From Nemertoderma westbladi (Eukaryota > Xenacoelomorpha > Nemertodermatida > Nemertodermatidae), in NCBI GenBank assembly GCA_032718475.1, contig JAUCBJ010006900.1, positions 1 to 64,000 of the forward strand: 64,000 bases of DNA. The letters are read 5' to 3'. Numbering within the stretch: position 1 is the stretch's first letter; every line of letters starts with the position of its first letter. Shown here one piece after another: positions 44,247-55,159 of the stretch. The notes beneath the pieces are model-generated. The model did no database searches, had not been told where the DNA came from, and was given only the letters and a program-made list of their open reading frames with translations. A program made the position numbers and the translations under genes.

Positions 44247-47200
44247 ATGACTGAGTTGATAGAAGATGATCTTGGTATCAGGGAGCGATATACTCTACCT
44301 TTACAAGCGTTTGTTGATAGCTTGATACGCGGTGACGCTAGTCCAACTCCTATGGAGGACGATGGTCGTTATATCGAACCGCCAATGTCCCAGGAACAAC
44401 TTACGCGTGAATTGGACTATAGAAAATTCACCGCTTGCTATACGCATCGTAATGGTACGTATATGGACTTCTTAACTACTGGCCATCCTATCGATTTACA
44501 CGATACGGACGATGTAGACACCGAAAGGGAAATGGTTTTATTTAAATATCATACCCAGCAGAGTCAGAACGATAAACCAGAATAGAACACGAGAATTCTA
44601 TTCGAAACCGACTCGAAAGAGAAGATGTTGAAGAGCCGGATAAACGCAGTGACTTCAACGATTATCTGGAATTCTTGAGAGAAACATATCTCAATATTGC
44701 CAGTCAACAAAATCTAGAAACTCGCTATCCTCAAGGTATACATCATGACCCTATGATAGAACTCAAACGGCTCTATTTCACTATGATGTATCTTACCGCC
44801 GATTGACCGCTACCTGTCGTCCCAGATAGCTTCGAACAGATGGAGGAATATTGTAAAACTGGAGAACGATCACCCGCGTTTCCCCTGCAGGACGTGCGTC
44901 TTTGGTATTACTACGACGAATGCCCTAGACCCAATCAGCAAACGGAAAGACATAAACATCCGCGGAGACGTTGCGCTAAACACAGTTTTACACGATATAC
45001 TTATGGGAGTTTCGAGCGAAACCTGTTCGACGTATCACCTACGCTCGCTCGACTCAAACGATCCTTAAATAAACCCATGATCAGAGTTCCGGAATACTTG
45101 GTCAGACCTGCTCATTCCTTAGTGAGACCTCAAACGCTTGATCCTAATAGTATAACGGATCCCCCTGAACTGTACTCACTATTTAAAGATCTTGTGTTAC
45201 CCGAACAATTAATCGGTGGCACTCCGGTAGTGGGCTCGCTAGATATTCGCCCTTCCTACCTAGCCGGATTGGGACGCGGGCATCTAATATCGCCGTTCAA
45301 CCCATACAATCGTCCCGGTTTAACCCCGATACAACCCGTTACCAAAGTCGAGGAGAGCGTTGTACGAAACGCGTTAGACGCTATTCGGCAGAAGATCGGA
45401 AAAGGAACCTACGATTGTTTAGACAAACGCAAATTACAGCAACAAGTCCAAGCAGTGAAGGAATTAGCTTTACCTCAGTTCGATCGAGAAATCCAGAACC
45501 TCGAGGAAGACATCGAACTTGGACGAACCTATTCTCTACAAGAGTTCCTAAACGAGCGTTTACAATGACAAGCGGTGGAAAATCAGCTCGAGGAGAAACA
45601 CATAGAAATGGATGAGAGAGAAGAAGCAGCTTTAGCCCAGCCAGAAGCTCAAATCCTTATGACTGATCTCTATTCTAAAACCATCATTCATCCTTCGATG
45701 GTTCCCCATTTCGGAGACAAACTCTTCGCCACGGCACAACCTCAACTGGTTGATATCAACCTAAGATCTCGGGATCTTATCGCTGACGCTCCTATGTTAC
45801 AACGTCCGCCAATCGAGGCCGCTCGTGTCGATGGTATACTCGTAGAACCTCCGGACAATAGAGCTGATCTCGTCCGTCGTATGGTACACGAGGTCAACAT
45901 ACGCGCTAGACCTTTACCGAACTCGTTTTATGGGATCAAAGATCACCCTTATTATGTCAATCTAACTCAATATTACATGGTAAAACCGGAAGATCCTACA
46001 CATAGTCTAAGGTTTCTACCACTAATAAATCCTCTCGATCTTGTCGAACTCGAACAACTGCAGAAACATCTGGATCAGTTAGTGAAAGTAAACTCATTCC
46101 GAAAACCCTATAATGTTTCCAGAATAGAGAAGGATATAATACCTCCGTATAATCTCGATGGATTTATCAAAACTCGATTAGTCCACTGGAATCTCGACGT
46201 GTTATTCGAGGAGGAGATCTAGAAAAGTATAGAGATCTACCTAACGCTAGCGAATGCGCCACCTTGTGGCATCCAGTGGGAATGACCCTAGAAAACGCCA
46301 CTAAAGAGTGGAACGAAACTCTTAACGTTATAGAGATGTATGGAGTTGTCACTTACGATAACGAAGGTAGCGTTCCGGTTGGAGAACTGGGAACTACGCG
46401 CATGATACATATACAAGGACTAGCTGGTTCTACCCACGTATTTACTCGAGCGTGTTCCGACGTGATTGATTATTCTTTTGAGACCCTCACCGAGATACAA
46501 AAGAAACTCCGACATGGACAATTCGAACTCGAGCAGCGTTACGTCACTGACACCGAGCGCAAACCGGCCATGGGTATCGATGGATCGATGTTACCCCAGC
46601 CCGTGCTCGAGATGTTGTTTAACGAAAGAATCCTTAAAATCGGCTCAGCTGTTTATGGAGATCTCCAAAACGACTTTAGGAACATGGAGAATATCCCATA
46701 TCCTTTCGTAGATACTCAGCTGATTGCTCCCTGGGCAGAAGGCCGAGGTTTCTTCCGCACTATGTATGCCAATACGCCCAGCGGTATCACTAAAAGTACA
46801 ATGAACTTCCATCGGACATCTTGCCTTTCAAGAATACGGATGGAATTTCAAGGTCGGAAACCCTATCAACTATCAACAAGTATATGGAGATCATTATTCT
46901 CGATTATACTTTGATTGACCATTGACCGTACCTGGTGTCGTGTATAGCTTCATGAGTGTTCCACTTCGTCCCTCCTTAGCTATATACACGATCTTTGAAA
47001 ACGCCACACTTGCCGGGTGGCTAGCCGATGTGTGCAGTCGTACTATACGCGCCCATCCCTTAATACTTGGAACCAAACTCGCCAAGCTATATGAACACAA
47101 TAAATTCATCCGCTTCGAATGCTTCAGGCGCTTTCTGACTCCGTTCCGTAACGTTGATAGTCAGTTCAAGGACCGCGCTCTGACTAAGCTCAGCCTAAGA

Positions 47201-48460
47201 GACTCAGCTGCTGAGAAGTTAGACAGCGCTGGATTCGCCATTTTCAAGGACATTTGTATACAGAACTTACATTCCTCTGTTATACAAAGACCTCGAATAC
47301 CCACAGGTTATTCTATCGTGGAAGTTCAGACAGTGGGTTCGCTTGAGGAGACAGCCGCACCTACCTCAGCTATGCAATTGGAAGACGAACCAATATGCTT
47401 AGAATCCGAGGAGATTCAGCCTACAGCGCCCCGGAGCAGCGACAACGACTACGTCTTGGAATGGTATCAAGGTACACAATGTCTCACCGCATACGATTAT
47501 CGGCACGCCAACTATGTTTCTCGAAAACGTTGCCGATTATGCACATCGAGAGATCATCTCACCCCCATGGACTCAGACGTACCCTGCTCCTATTTCCACG
47601 AACAACCGGCGATGGAGATTTATTGTGCGTATTGCAGACTCAATAACTTGCACATTTTCGCAGTCTGCCCCCAATTTATGACTCAATGCCATCATTGTCA
47701 ACTTAAAGGACATCCCAGTTTTGATTGCCCTTTTAACCGCGATCTGGAAAGTGTAGATGAAATGATTACACTACGCTACATCCGAGCTTGGGAAGCGAAT
47801 GCGGATTTACATTGTGAGTCACGCCATCGTTATTACCCTGGATGCGCCTACGAAGGAGTTTATGCATTCCATCCTTATCTATTCGCGTCTGTTGAACAAA
47901 AATCACGCACACCGAGTTACGAACTAATGAAGCGTGTTGGTGAGTGTATTTCAACCAAATTTGTTCGTAAATATCTCAGGAACATTAATCCTAACGATAT
48001 TAACTCCTATAACTTGATCAACTTCATCCGTCAAGACCCGGAGTATGGCGATTTGTTCATCAACTCGCATCCAGAGTTACAGGAAGTGCATCGACGGCCC
48101 TACGAATATCGAGCCCGAGAACGCGAGTTGGAAAGAACCATTAAACCGAGGAAGTTTCTCACTACTCACGGTCCACCTACTGCTATCGTTCAGACGACTC
48201 GTCTGGGACCAGTAGGAGCTGCTGTCCTAAAACGCGCTCTAAAGGCCGTTAGACTTTGCTCCACTGAGGTTGATATCGATCAACCAGGTACCTCGACCGG
48301 CGGATACACCGACTGTAATCCTAAACCTTCCAATGCAATTGTATTGCACCCTTCACCCAGGAGTTATAGCCCTCCTAGTAAAGTGGCTCGCCCCAAAGAG
48401 AAAAGGACTCTTGCTAGCCTCAAAAAACTGCGTAAACGCCGTCCGCGCAAGAAAGACTAA
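44247..48460 (+). pseudogene. Element A ORF3: large unknown protein with zinc knuckles
   Basis: About 1,400 codons between pol and the 3' LTR, starting ATG 44247. It is broken by a frameshift near 44583, TGA stops at 44804, 45566 and 46916, and frame changes near 46213 and 46835. The longest intact pieces are 44840-45568, 45575-46222, 46264-46914 and 46922-48460. The last piece holds three Cys/His motifs (CRLCTSRDH..., CAYCRLNNLHIFAVC, CHHCQLKGHPSFDC). The third is a canonical CX2CX4HX4C knuckle. The C-terminus is basic (KKLRKRRPRKKD). No signal peptide, membrane segment, envelope or enzyme motif is evident. I do not recognise the family. An RNA-binding or particle protein is possible. Confidence 0.75.
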
Positions 48461-48527
48461 CTGTTTAGAGTATTTTTATATTTTAGAAACTGTGATTTTT
48501 TATATTTTATAGAATTAAATCCCATTT

Positions 48528-48538
48528 TCTAGGAGCGG
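48528..48538 (+). other. Element A polypurine tract
   Basis: TCTAGGAGCGG directly precedes the 3' LTR and is shared with copy B. Confidence 0.65.
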
Positions 48539-49676
48539 TGTAAAGGCTTTTGCGGATCTAGCTAGTTATTTTCCCCGCAAAGTACTCTGTGTTTTAGCGG
48601 ACATAAAAAGCCATTTTTCTGTAAGTGTACTTTAGAGGACATAACAAGCCATTTTATGCCGCAATACGCCAAAATACTCTTAATACAGTGTAGTTCAGAT
48701 GACGACATCTATCAGCTGATATGTCGATGTGGAGCTTTTTGGCTTTCTTTGTTCGGCTCACTCGACCAATCAGAGCGATTTTCATTTTATCTTGTACAGA
48801 AGCCTACAGAAGATCGCGCAATGCATTATGGTCTTTGTTTACCTTTTTTCCTGAGCCCAGAACATCGGCTTTGGAATTATTCTGTGTTTCAGACTTTAGC
48901 CAAACATTAGAACGGCTTTGATCATAGAAACGTATAACTGTTATCAAGTCAAGTCACATCAACTCAGCATATCATACTATAAATACCTTTCACCACATTA
49001 TTTTACTGCTATTTACTGTCGGTTATTAATTGTTATCAGTTGATGGAATGTTGTTATATTTGGAGAATATCGATAAATAATCATAAAACCCCAATCTTCT
49101 TGATATACTGAAGGTTAGAGAGACCGGTTACATATAGCAATTGCGACTTACATTATAGTGGTTTTGGAGTGAATTGAATGCTATTTCATAGACCCTACAT
49201 GTGTCAGTTGCTGTTCTCCTTATATATGATTAAAATTAGTGAAGGTCGGCAGATCAGTGTGCAGCAGTGTGCGGTAGTGTGCATGAGTGTGATAGATAAC
49301 AAAGCATTTCCTAAAGAATGCGCTTTATACGAAAATCAATAGCCATCCCGTTGTGTTTAGTGTAAGTCATAACTCTGTTTACATATTTAGAGCGCCACGT
49401 CCTAAAGGAACTGTTAATATTTCCCAAAAGTGAATAATATTTGTCAGATATTATATTAATGATCAATCGAATAGTACAGTAAGTCTACACCGCAATAAGG
49501 TCAGAGCATCCGAATCCAGTCTCCCTTAACCGTGGGTGAATGGTCGCGCATAGGCTGGCTTCGGCTAATGTAACTTTATGTGTATCAAATACTTGTTATA
49601 GGCTAAAGTCGATTTATAACCTAGAAGACACCTAAAATTGGCAGGTTAAACTGCTAAAGGTCTAAAAGCGTGAACA
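48539..49676 (+). repeat. Element A 3' LTR
   Basis: A 1,138-bp LTR matching 22265-23405 with roughly 20 differences by eye (about 2%). It ends GCGTGAACA and is followed by the TSD GGGCC, where gypsy pol resumes. Confidence 0.95.
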
Positions 49677-49681
49677 GGGCC

Positions 49682-50899
49682 AACGACTCAGTCTGGTGGT
49701 CTAACATACACAATGACGTCACACAGACGGTTGAACATTGCCAATCATGTCAAACCCTCCTCCCATCCCACGCACCGGAACCCCTCCAGTACAATGCCGA
49801 CGCCACCCTCCCCTTCGAACGGTCCATTCTGATTTATTTGTGGTGAACAACCAACACTACCTTGTGGTCACTGAAGAAGCCACTGGTTGGCCCCACCTTG
49901 TCGTCCTGGGAACCAACACTGCATCCAACGCTCTGGCTAACGCCTTCCGGAGCATGTTTCTGTCCACAGCAGTGCCCCTGATTCTGCGGCCAGATAATGG
50001 GCCACAATTTGTGTCGGCAGAGATTTTACGATTTTACGATTTCACGATTTTACTCCACTTGGGGGGTTCACCTCGACTCGTCTTCCCCCCACCTGCCACG
50101 CACAAACGGCCGCGCCGAAGCCGCCGTTAAGGCCTTAAAGAAACTAATAATTGGCGCTTCCAACCCCACTCTAAACCTCGACCAGTTGGCCCAAGGCCTC
50201 ATGGCCAATCGCAACACCCCCAGATATGGGGGCCGATCCCCGGCCCAACTCTTATATGGCCATAACCTGAGGGAAGCCTTGCCGGTACACTATCGCTCCC
50301 TAGACCCTCGATGGCACAAAACCTTCTCAGAGTTGGATTCAATAGCTGAAACCCAACGGTCTAAACTACTGGCCCATTACGATAGTGGAACCCGCCCCCT
50401 CCAACCAATGTTGGTGGGAGACCCAGTCCTGATCCAGGATCCTGTGAGCCATCGGTGGACGGGCCATGGCACCGTGGTCGAGGTGGCCCCCAAACATGAG
50501 TACCTTATATGCCAGATAAGCAGCCGAGTGATTCGCCGAAACCGGGTATTCCTCCGCACCCAACACCTCATACCCGCATCCACCCCCGTGCCCCCCCGAC
50601 CAGAGACCCAACCGGTTCAACCTCAACCGAAAGGGTCCATCCAGGACCCCCCACAGGAGACTCCAACCACGGCTGCCGAACAGCTCACGCCCCACGAGAT
50701 TCCGCCACCAGCCCCTCCCAAGCCCACCTGGTCCTCCGTTGTGGCTCGACCAGCACCACCGCGCATAACCGCCCAGGGGCCACAACCTATCGCAATCAGT
50801 GCTCCTCCATCTGTTTTCACCCGATCGGGGCGTATATCCCGCCCCCCACAACGCTATGCAAATAGTGACTACTCACTAGTCACTATTATTACCGACTAA
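49682..50899 (+). pseudogene. pol: Gypsy pol, second part: integrase end
   Basis: Continues the pol frame interrupted at 22264. The cysteine pair of the integrase zinc domain (CQSCQ) comes first. After a frame change near 49830 the core appears (HSDLFVVNNQHYLVV, then RPDNGPQF). A second frame change near 50035, beside a short TTTTACGAT repeat, restores the original frame with NGRAEAAVKALKKLI, the third acidic position. The C-terminal part (SPAQLLYGHNLREALP, then a Pro-rich tail) ends at 50899. The two shifts cancel each other, but the core between them is altered. Confidence 0.85.
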
Positions 50900-51000
50900 C
50901 TAACTTCCCCAATAGATAGAGACTATTGTATCTTAGAGACTATCGTATTTCAAATTTGTTTATTTTGTTTGTTAATGTTAGATTGGTTACCCCTAACTAC

Positions 51001-51011
51001 CGGAAGGGGGG
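51001..51011 (+). other. Gypsy polypurine tract
   Basis: GGAAGGGGGG lies 2 bp before the 3' LTR. Confidence 0.7.
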
Positions 51012-51013
51012 TA

Positions 51014-51122
51014 TGTGTAGTACACACCCTTATCATGTAGTTATGTCTGCATGTCGTATGTTATGTTTACTTATACAATATACTATTCAGGTCACTCAGT
51101 ATTCACCATCTGCTATCAGACA
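51014..51122 (+). repeat. Gypsy 3' LTR
   Basis: A 109-bp partner of 18816-18924, followed by the TSD GGTAC and the interrupted foldback arm. Confidence 0.93.
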
Positions 51123-51498
51123 GGTACCACTAACTCAATCGGTTCTGTTATTCTGTGGGGCGAGCCACAAAAGTAAGCGAGCTTAGCATATGGGTACCAC
51201 TAACACAATCAGTCTGTTATTCTGCTATTCTGTTTTGTTCAATTTTAAACGTTAATAACTCAGCCAAATCTCGATAAAATCTAAGGTTGCCTCCACACCT
51301 CAAAATATATTGCTTTTAAATCACAAATTTCCTGTTAATATCTCTGCCTTTCATTAATCCTCTGTGCTCCATTGCGGTTGGGATGGTGCGGATTAAGAGG
51401 GCGGTTGAAGCGAGGGGGGAACTTTCCTCTCTTCTTTGATCTATTCTTATGGCGGTTTGGGTAAATTTCTTATTTATTTATTTAAATTTCTTAAGTAC
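51123..51498. repeat. Left inverted arm of the foldback element, outer part
   Basis: Reverse complement of about 53594-54080, including more than one 73-bp subterminal unit and the stretch from GTTAATAACTCAGCC to CTTAAGTAC. It is interrupted at 51498 by a small TIR element. Confidence 0.85.
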
Positions 51499-52219
51499 AC
51501 CATTTTGGTCCAAAATATGTCGAAATTTTTTTTATGGTCTATTATAATGCACCATTGAATGGTGTTTCCAAATCTGAAAACTGCTATTTAATAGCTCTTT
51601 TAGTTTTCAAGTTATAACAATTTCCATTTAGGGAATGCTATTGAAATTACTATTACTATGTATAATGAAAGGTCGATTATCTCCAAATATTTTTTTATGA
51701 AATTGTCAACTTCAAAACCCTACTACTTCTACAATTTTTGAGTAATTAGTCTGAAACTTTCTGTGGGTGTCGAGATAGCCACCCTGCATAAAAGAATCAG
51801 ACAACATCAGACAATTTTTTGTTAATAAAATTTAATACTATTTATAACAAACCTAAAAATTTAGCATAAATTTGCAGCGCCACCTAGCGGTTCAGAATTA
51901 TTTTCACAAAATTTCGCCTGATAGTTATGTTGCCCCATCCTTGGTCTATCATATAAAAAACTTTCATGTGACTAGATTCAAAACTGTAAAAGCATTAGGG
52001 TTTTAAGCGCAACCAAGTTTTTTTTATTGTTAACTAGTATTATAGTATTAACTAATATTAAATAGCGAAAAAAACATTTCTTTCCTGACCTGTCATCTAG
52101 AATAGAATCTTAGGCACCTATATGCCAAATTTTAGCCAAAACCGAACAATTTTGAAACGCTGAGAGTGATAAATCGAAGAGTTGTCCAAAAATGGTGCAC
52201 CCCCCCCCCCCCCCCCCCC
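51499..52219. mobile_element. Non-autonomous TIR element with poly-C end
   Basis: A 721-bp insertion flanked by TTAAGTAC (51491-51498 and 52220-52227). The uninterrupted site is preserved in the right arm at about 53592-53605. The ends carry short inverted repeats (ACCATTTTGG at the left, CCAAAAATGGT near 52186-52196), followed at the right by 20 consecutive C (52200-52219). It has no coding capacity. The 8-bp duplication would fit hAT-like transposition, but the poly-C end is atypical. Confidence 0.7.
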
Positions 52220-52305
52220 TTAAGTACCGATTTTGGGATAGAATTGCTCAATTTTAATCTGTATCTGATAACTGAGCCACGTGCTGCGCGAAAGCCACAC
52301 GAAAG

Positions 52306-53517
52306 TGTTATTCTGTCGTTCTGTTAATGTTCAATTTTAAGGGTAAATAACTCTTAACTTGATAAAATCTAACCAAACTTGGTACACATGTAGTCTGGTA
52401 AAAGTTCCAGAAATTTTTAAAGTTGAGTTTGCGTGTGGCCTTCGAGAAGCAACGATAATAGCAATTAATTAGTTAATTAAGTTGATTAAGGGTAAAAACA
52501 GCCTCATATTTTCTATTATAAGATTTAAATAATTATACCTCAAAATTATAAAGCTGTATTCCTGTATTCCCCATACCCATTCCAATTATAGTTTTTAATT
52601 AGTTCAAGTGATTTGCTTTAAAAAGTGTGTTTTTAATTGATCTAAACGTAATTAAGTTATCAAAATGCATCCCGTCACTATACTTCCAGCTCCGTCATTC
52701 CTTGGCGTATTTGCTATTGACTATTAGTTGGAACCCAGTCCAATCTTCTCACCACTTACTTGGCAAAAGGTAATTACATCAGCAACAGTTGATTGTTTAA
52801 CTGTGGAATTAGGCCTATCGCTGTATCTGGAGTATTAGGACTCAGGCAAAACTGAAATGTACAGGTAGTTTCAAGTCGCAAAGTTAATTAGCTTGCGTCC
52901 GGTAACCATACTTAATACATACATACATACATACTTAATACATAATGTACTGTATTCTTCTGATTACCTGTACAGGTAATCAGAAGAATACAGTACATTA
53001 TCCTTCACTTTACTATGTTCCTCCTTGTTGGTTGCTGACTTGGTGCCTTCAGGGGTTCAGTGTTTGAATTCTGTATGGTGCTGTTCAACGGTGCCAGGTG
53101 TACCAATAATGCCCCATGTGCAATATCAGAGGGATTCTTGAATTGAAGAAAATTATATTTCCGTTGCTGGATACGTCCGCGCCCCGCAGTGAGTAAAGAA
53201 CAACAACTGAGACTCATTGTTAAGTATTATAAGGAACGATTCAAAATATCGATTCAATGATCCTCTCAAAATTTCGAGTTAATTAATGTATGCCTACACT
53301 GCACTACCAGGTTGGGCTGTGTACAGTAGATCACGTTGGAAGTGAGCTACCGGTAGGCCTACCTATGTTTACTGATATAGATACTACAATATACTTCAAT
53401 ATATCCCAGTATGTATTCTCTTCAAGATTCTTCTTCACTCTTCCAGTTTTCTGTAGAAGTAATGTAGAGATTTACTATTGTGAGCATGTGAGGTATATTG
53501 TGTATTACTAACACATT
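52306..53517. other. Core of the foldback element, no gene
   Basis: AT-rich with only short chance frames on both strands. It contains an ATAC-type microsatellite (about 52911-52937) and the 60-bp palindrome at 52942-53001. I see no transposase motif. Confidence 0.65.
52942..53001. repeat. Perfect 60-bp palindrome
   Basis: Two 30-bp arms are exact reverse complements with no spacer, centred on TGTACA at 52971/52972. The palindrome directly follows a CATA microsatellite. Confidence 0.95.
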
Positions 53518-54080
53518 CGTGGGGCCTTCGCGCAGCACGACGCTCAGTCATCAGATACAGATTAAAATTGAGCAATTCTATCCCAAAATCGGTACTTAAG
53601 AAATTTAAATCAATAAATAAGAAATTTACCCAAACCGCCATAAGAATAGATCAAAGAAGAGAGGAAAGTTCCCCCCTCGCTTCAACTGCCCTCTTAATTC
53701 GCACCATCCCAACCGCAAAGGAGCACAGAGGATTAATGAAAGGCATTGGTATTAACAGGAAATTTGTGATTTAAAAGTAATATATTTTTAGGTGTGGAGG
53801 CAACCTTAGATTTTATCCCGATTTGGCTGAGTTATTAACGTTAAAATTGAACGAAACGAATAGCAGAATAACAGACTGATTGAGTTAGTGGTACCCATAT
53901 GCTAAGCTCGCTTACTTTTGTGGCTCGCCCCACAGAATAACAGACACACCGATTGAGTTAGTGGTACCCATATGCTAAACTCGCTTACATTTGTGGCTCG
54001 CCTCACAGAAGAACAAACACACCGATTAAGTTAGTGGTACCCGTATGCTAAGCTCGCTTACTTTCGTAGCTCGCCCCACA
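53518..54080. repeat. Right inverted arm of the foldback element
   Basis: Complement of the split left arm. Its outer 200 bp is a tandem array of 73-bp units starting at 53878, 53951 and 54024 (third unit truncated). Each unit contains TTAGTGGTACCC and CTCGCTTAC. Confidence 0.85.
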
Positions 54081-54083
54081 ATA

Positions 54084-54868
54084 TTGATGAAATTGTCATT
54101 ACTAACATCTTCTAAATATAAAAAATAAATATATTTATTTATGGCAATTATATAGGCGCTGACTGCATAAATACGTGCAGACCAATTTATTATTGATTCA
54201 GAATTATGAAAAATTGTCACTAATTCAGGGGGGTTTGTTGATGCAAGTCAGTCTGCAAGTCAAGCGTAACAATGACGTAGCATTAACATATTTATTTTAA
54301 AAAATTCAAAGAAATAATAATGTATAAATTATAAAGTTACATTATTTCATTCTATCATTTCATATCTCTATAGTCCAATAACTCAAAATCACTCTCTCAG
54401 ATTTATAGTTTGACTGAAACACAATAATATAATATCAACACAATGACAGTGATAATTGATCAGCTCTTATTGGTTATCTCACATACACCATCAATATCAA
54501 CATCATCTGACATCATCTTTCCTACATCGTAACCAATTATCATCTCATCTCATCTCTTCATCACGTATGAGAATATAAGTCAGCACACAACATCCATTAG
54601 TTGGTAGTGCCAGTGATTTGTTGTTATGGGTTTATAGATTATTAGGTGTTTGTAGATTACTTAGTGAATATTGATTTAAGTATAATTTAGGCCAATGTAA
54701 TGTATTATACATATCAATATGCGTTAATGAAACAAAGAATACATTAATATTCAGATACTTTACTAGACATAATTATATATTCCGATGCACAATAAAAGGC
54801 ACGAAACATTACCCACAAATAAAATTCCTTTCAGCACGAAATTGACTTAGATATGTTTTTTATATTAT
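54084..54868. other. Spacer between foldback element and copia
   Basis: AT-rich. It holds a short CATCT-rich run near 54540-54560. No gene, RNA or element boundary is supported. Confidence 0.55.
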
Positions 54869-55111
54869 TATTAGAAAACAATTTATAACTGTGTCTCAAA
54901 CAACCTTTTAATCAAAACATAAAAAACGCTTTTCAAACTAGAAATAATATATCGTACAGTAAGTTACATTAACAGCTGATAGTCCATTTGAGTTTAGAAG
55001 ACAAACAAACGCCCATCACCAATATACATAGAGATATTACAAAACAGAACTATATTGTGCAATACAGTTTGGCAGAGTACTTGACGAACCAATAATAAAA
55101 TATTTCCAACA
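54869..55111 (-). repeat. Copia 3' LTR
   Basis: A 243-bp LTR. On the minus strand it starts TGTTGGAAATA and ends CTAATA. It is identical by eye to 59390-59632. Confidence 0.94.
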
Positions 55112-55121
55112 CTTCCCCTCG
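55112..55121 (-). other. Copia polypurine tract
   Basis: The minus strand reads GAGGGGAAG directly before the 3' LTR. Confidence 0.7.
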
Positions 55122-55159
55122 TCAAGTACGTCAGTTTATCTTGAGATCTGAGATGAAAT

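Larger units (their letters stand above)
22265..49676 (+). mobile_element. Large BEL/Pao-class retroelement, copy A
   Basis: LTRs of 1,141 and 1,138 bp in direct orientation, TG...CA ends, and a 5-bp TSD GGGCC (22260-22264 and 49677-49681) inside the gypsy pol. Without nested element B it is about 15.5 kb, and without the LINE fragment about 14.8 kb. The order is LTR, long leader, ORF1 remnant, pol remnant (RNase H and integrase), a 1.46 kb spacer, ORF3, polypurine tract, LTR. A large deletion removed capsid, nucleocapsid, protease and the RT palm. The two LTRs differ at roughly 20 positions by eye, so A is older than B. The BEL assignment rests on the RNase H-integrase-DUF5641 architecture and on the Gag-protease seen in B. 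Confidence 0.93.
18816..51122 (+). mobile_element. Ty3/gypsy LTR retrotransposon, split by element A, defective
   Basis: It has 109-bp LTRs (TGTGTAGTACACACC...CAGACA) and a TSD GGTAC (18811-18815 and 51123-51127). A primer-binding site sits at 18925, and a polypurine tract precedes the 3' LTR. Without element A (22265-49676 plus its 5-bp duplication) the element is about 4.9 kb. The pol gene is cut inside the integrase N-terminal zinc region. The coding sequence is GC-rich, unlike its AT-rich neighbours. Several stops and frameshifts and a missing RT active site make it defective. Confidence 0.94.
18796..54083. mobile_element. Foldback-type element with long inverted repeats, split by nested insertions
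   Basis: The left end is 18796-18815. After the gypsy insertion the left arm resumes at 51123-51498, and after a small TIR element it continues at 52219 to about 52305. The right arm, about 53518-54080, is its reverse complement over roughly 0.5 kb. The outer part of each arm consists of 73-bp tandem units containing GGTACCCATATGCTAAGCTCGC. Without the inserts the element is about 3 kb. The core (about 52306-53517) has no supported gene but carries a perfect 60-bp palindrome. No transposase is seen, so the class is unknown. A target duplication could not be identified. Confidence 0.75.

Noticed and set aside
44247-48460. ORF3 as an envelope gene
   Set aside because: No signal peptide, membrane-spanning segment, fusion-like region or cysteine pattern of an envelope was visible. 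The zinc knuckles point elsewhere.
22265-49676. A giant Polinton/Maverick-like DNA element of 27 kb
   Set aside because: The ends are direct TG...CA repeats with a 5-bp TSD, and pol is BEL-type. No DNA polymerase B, packaging ATPase or capsid genes of that class are seen. Much of the length is nested element B.
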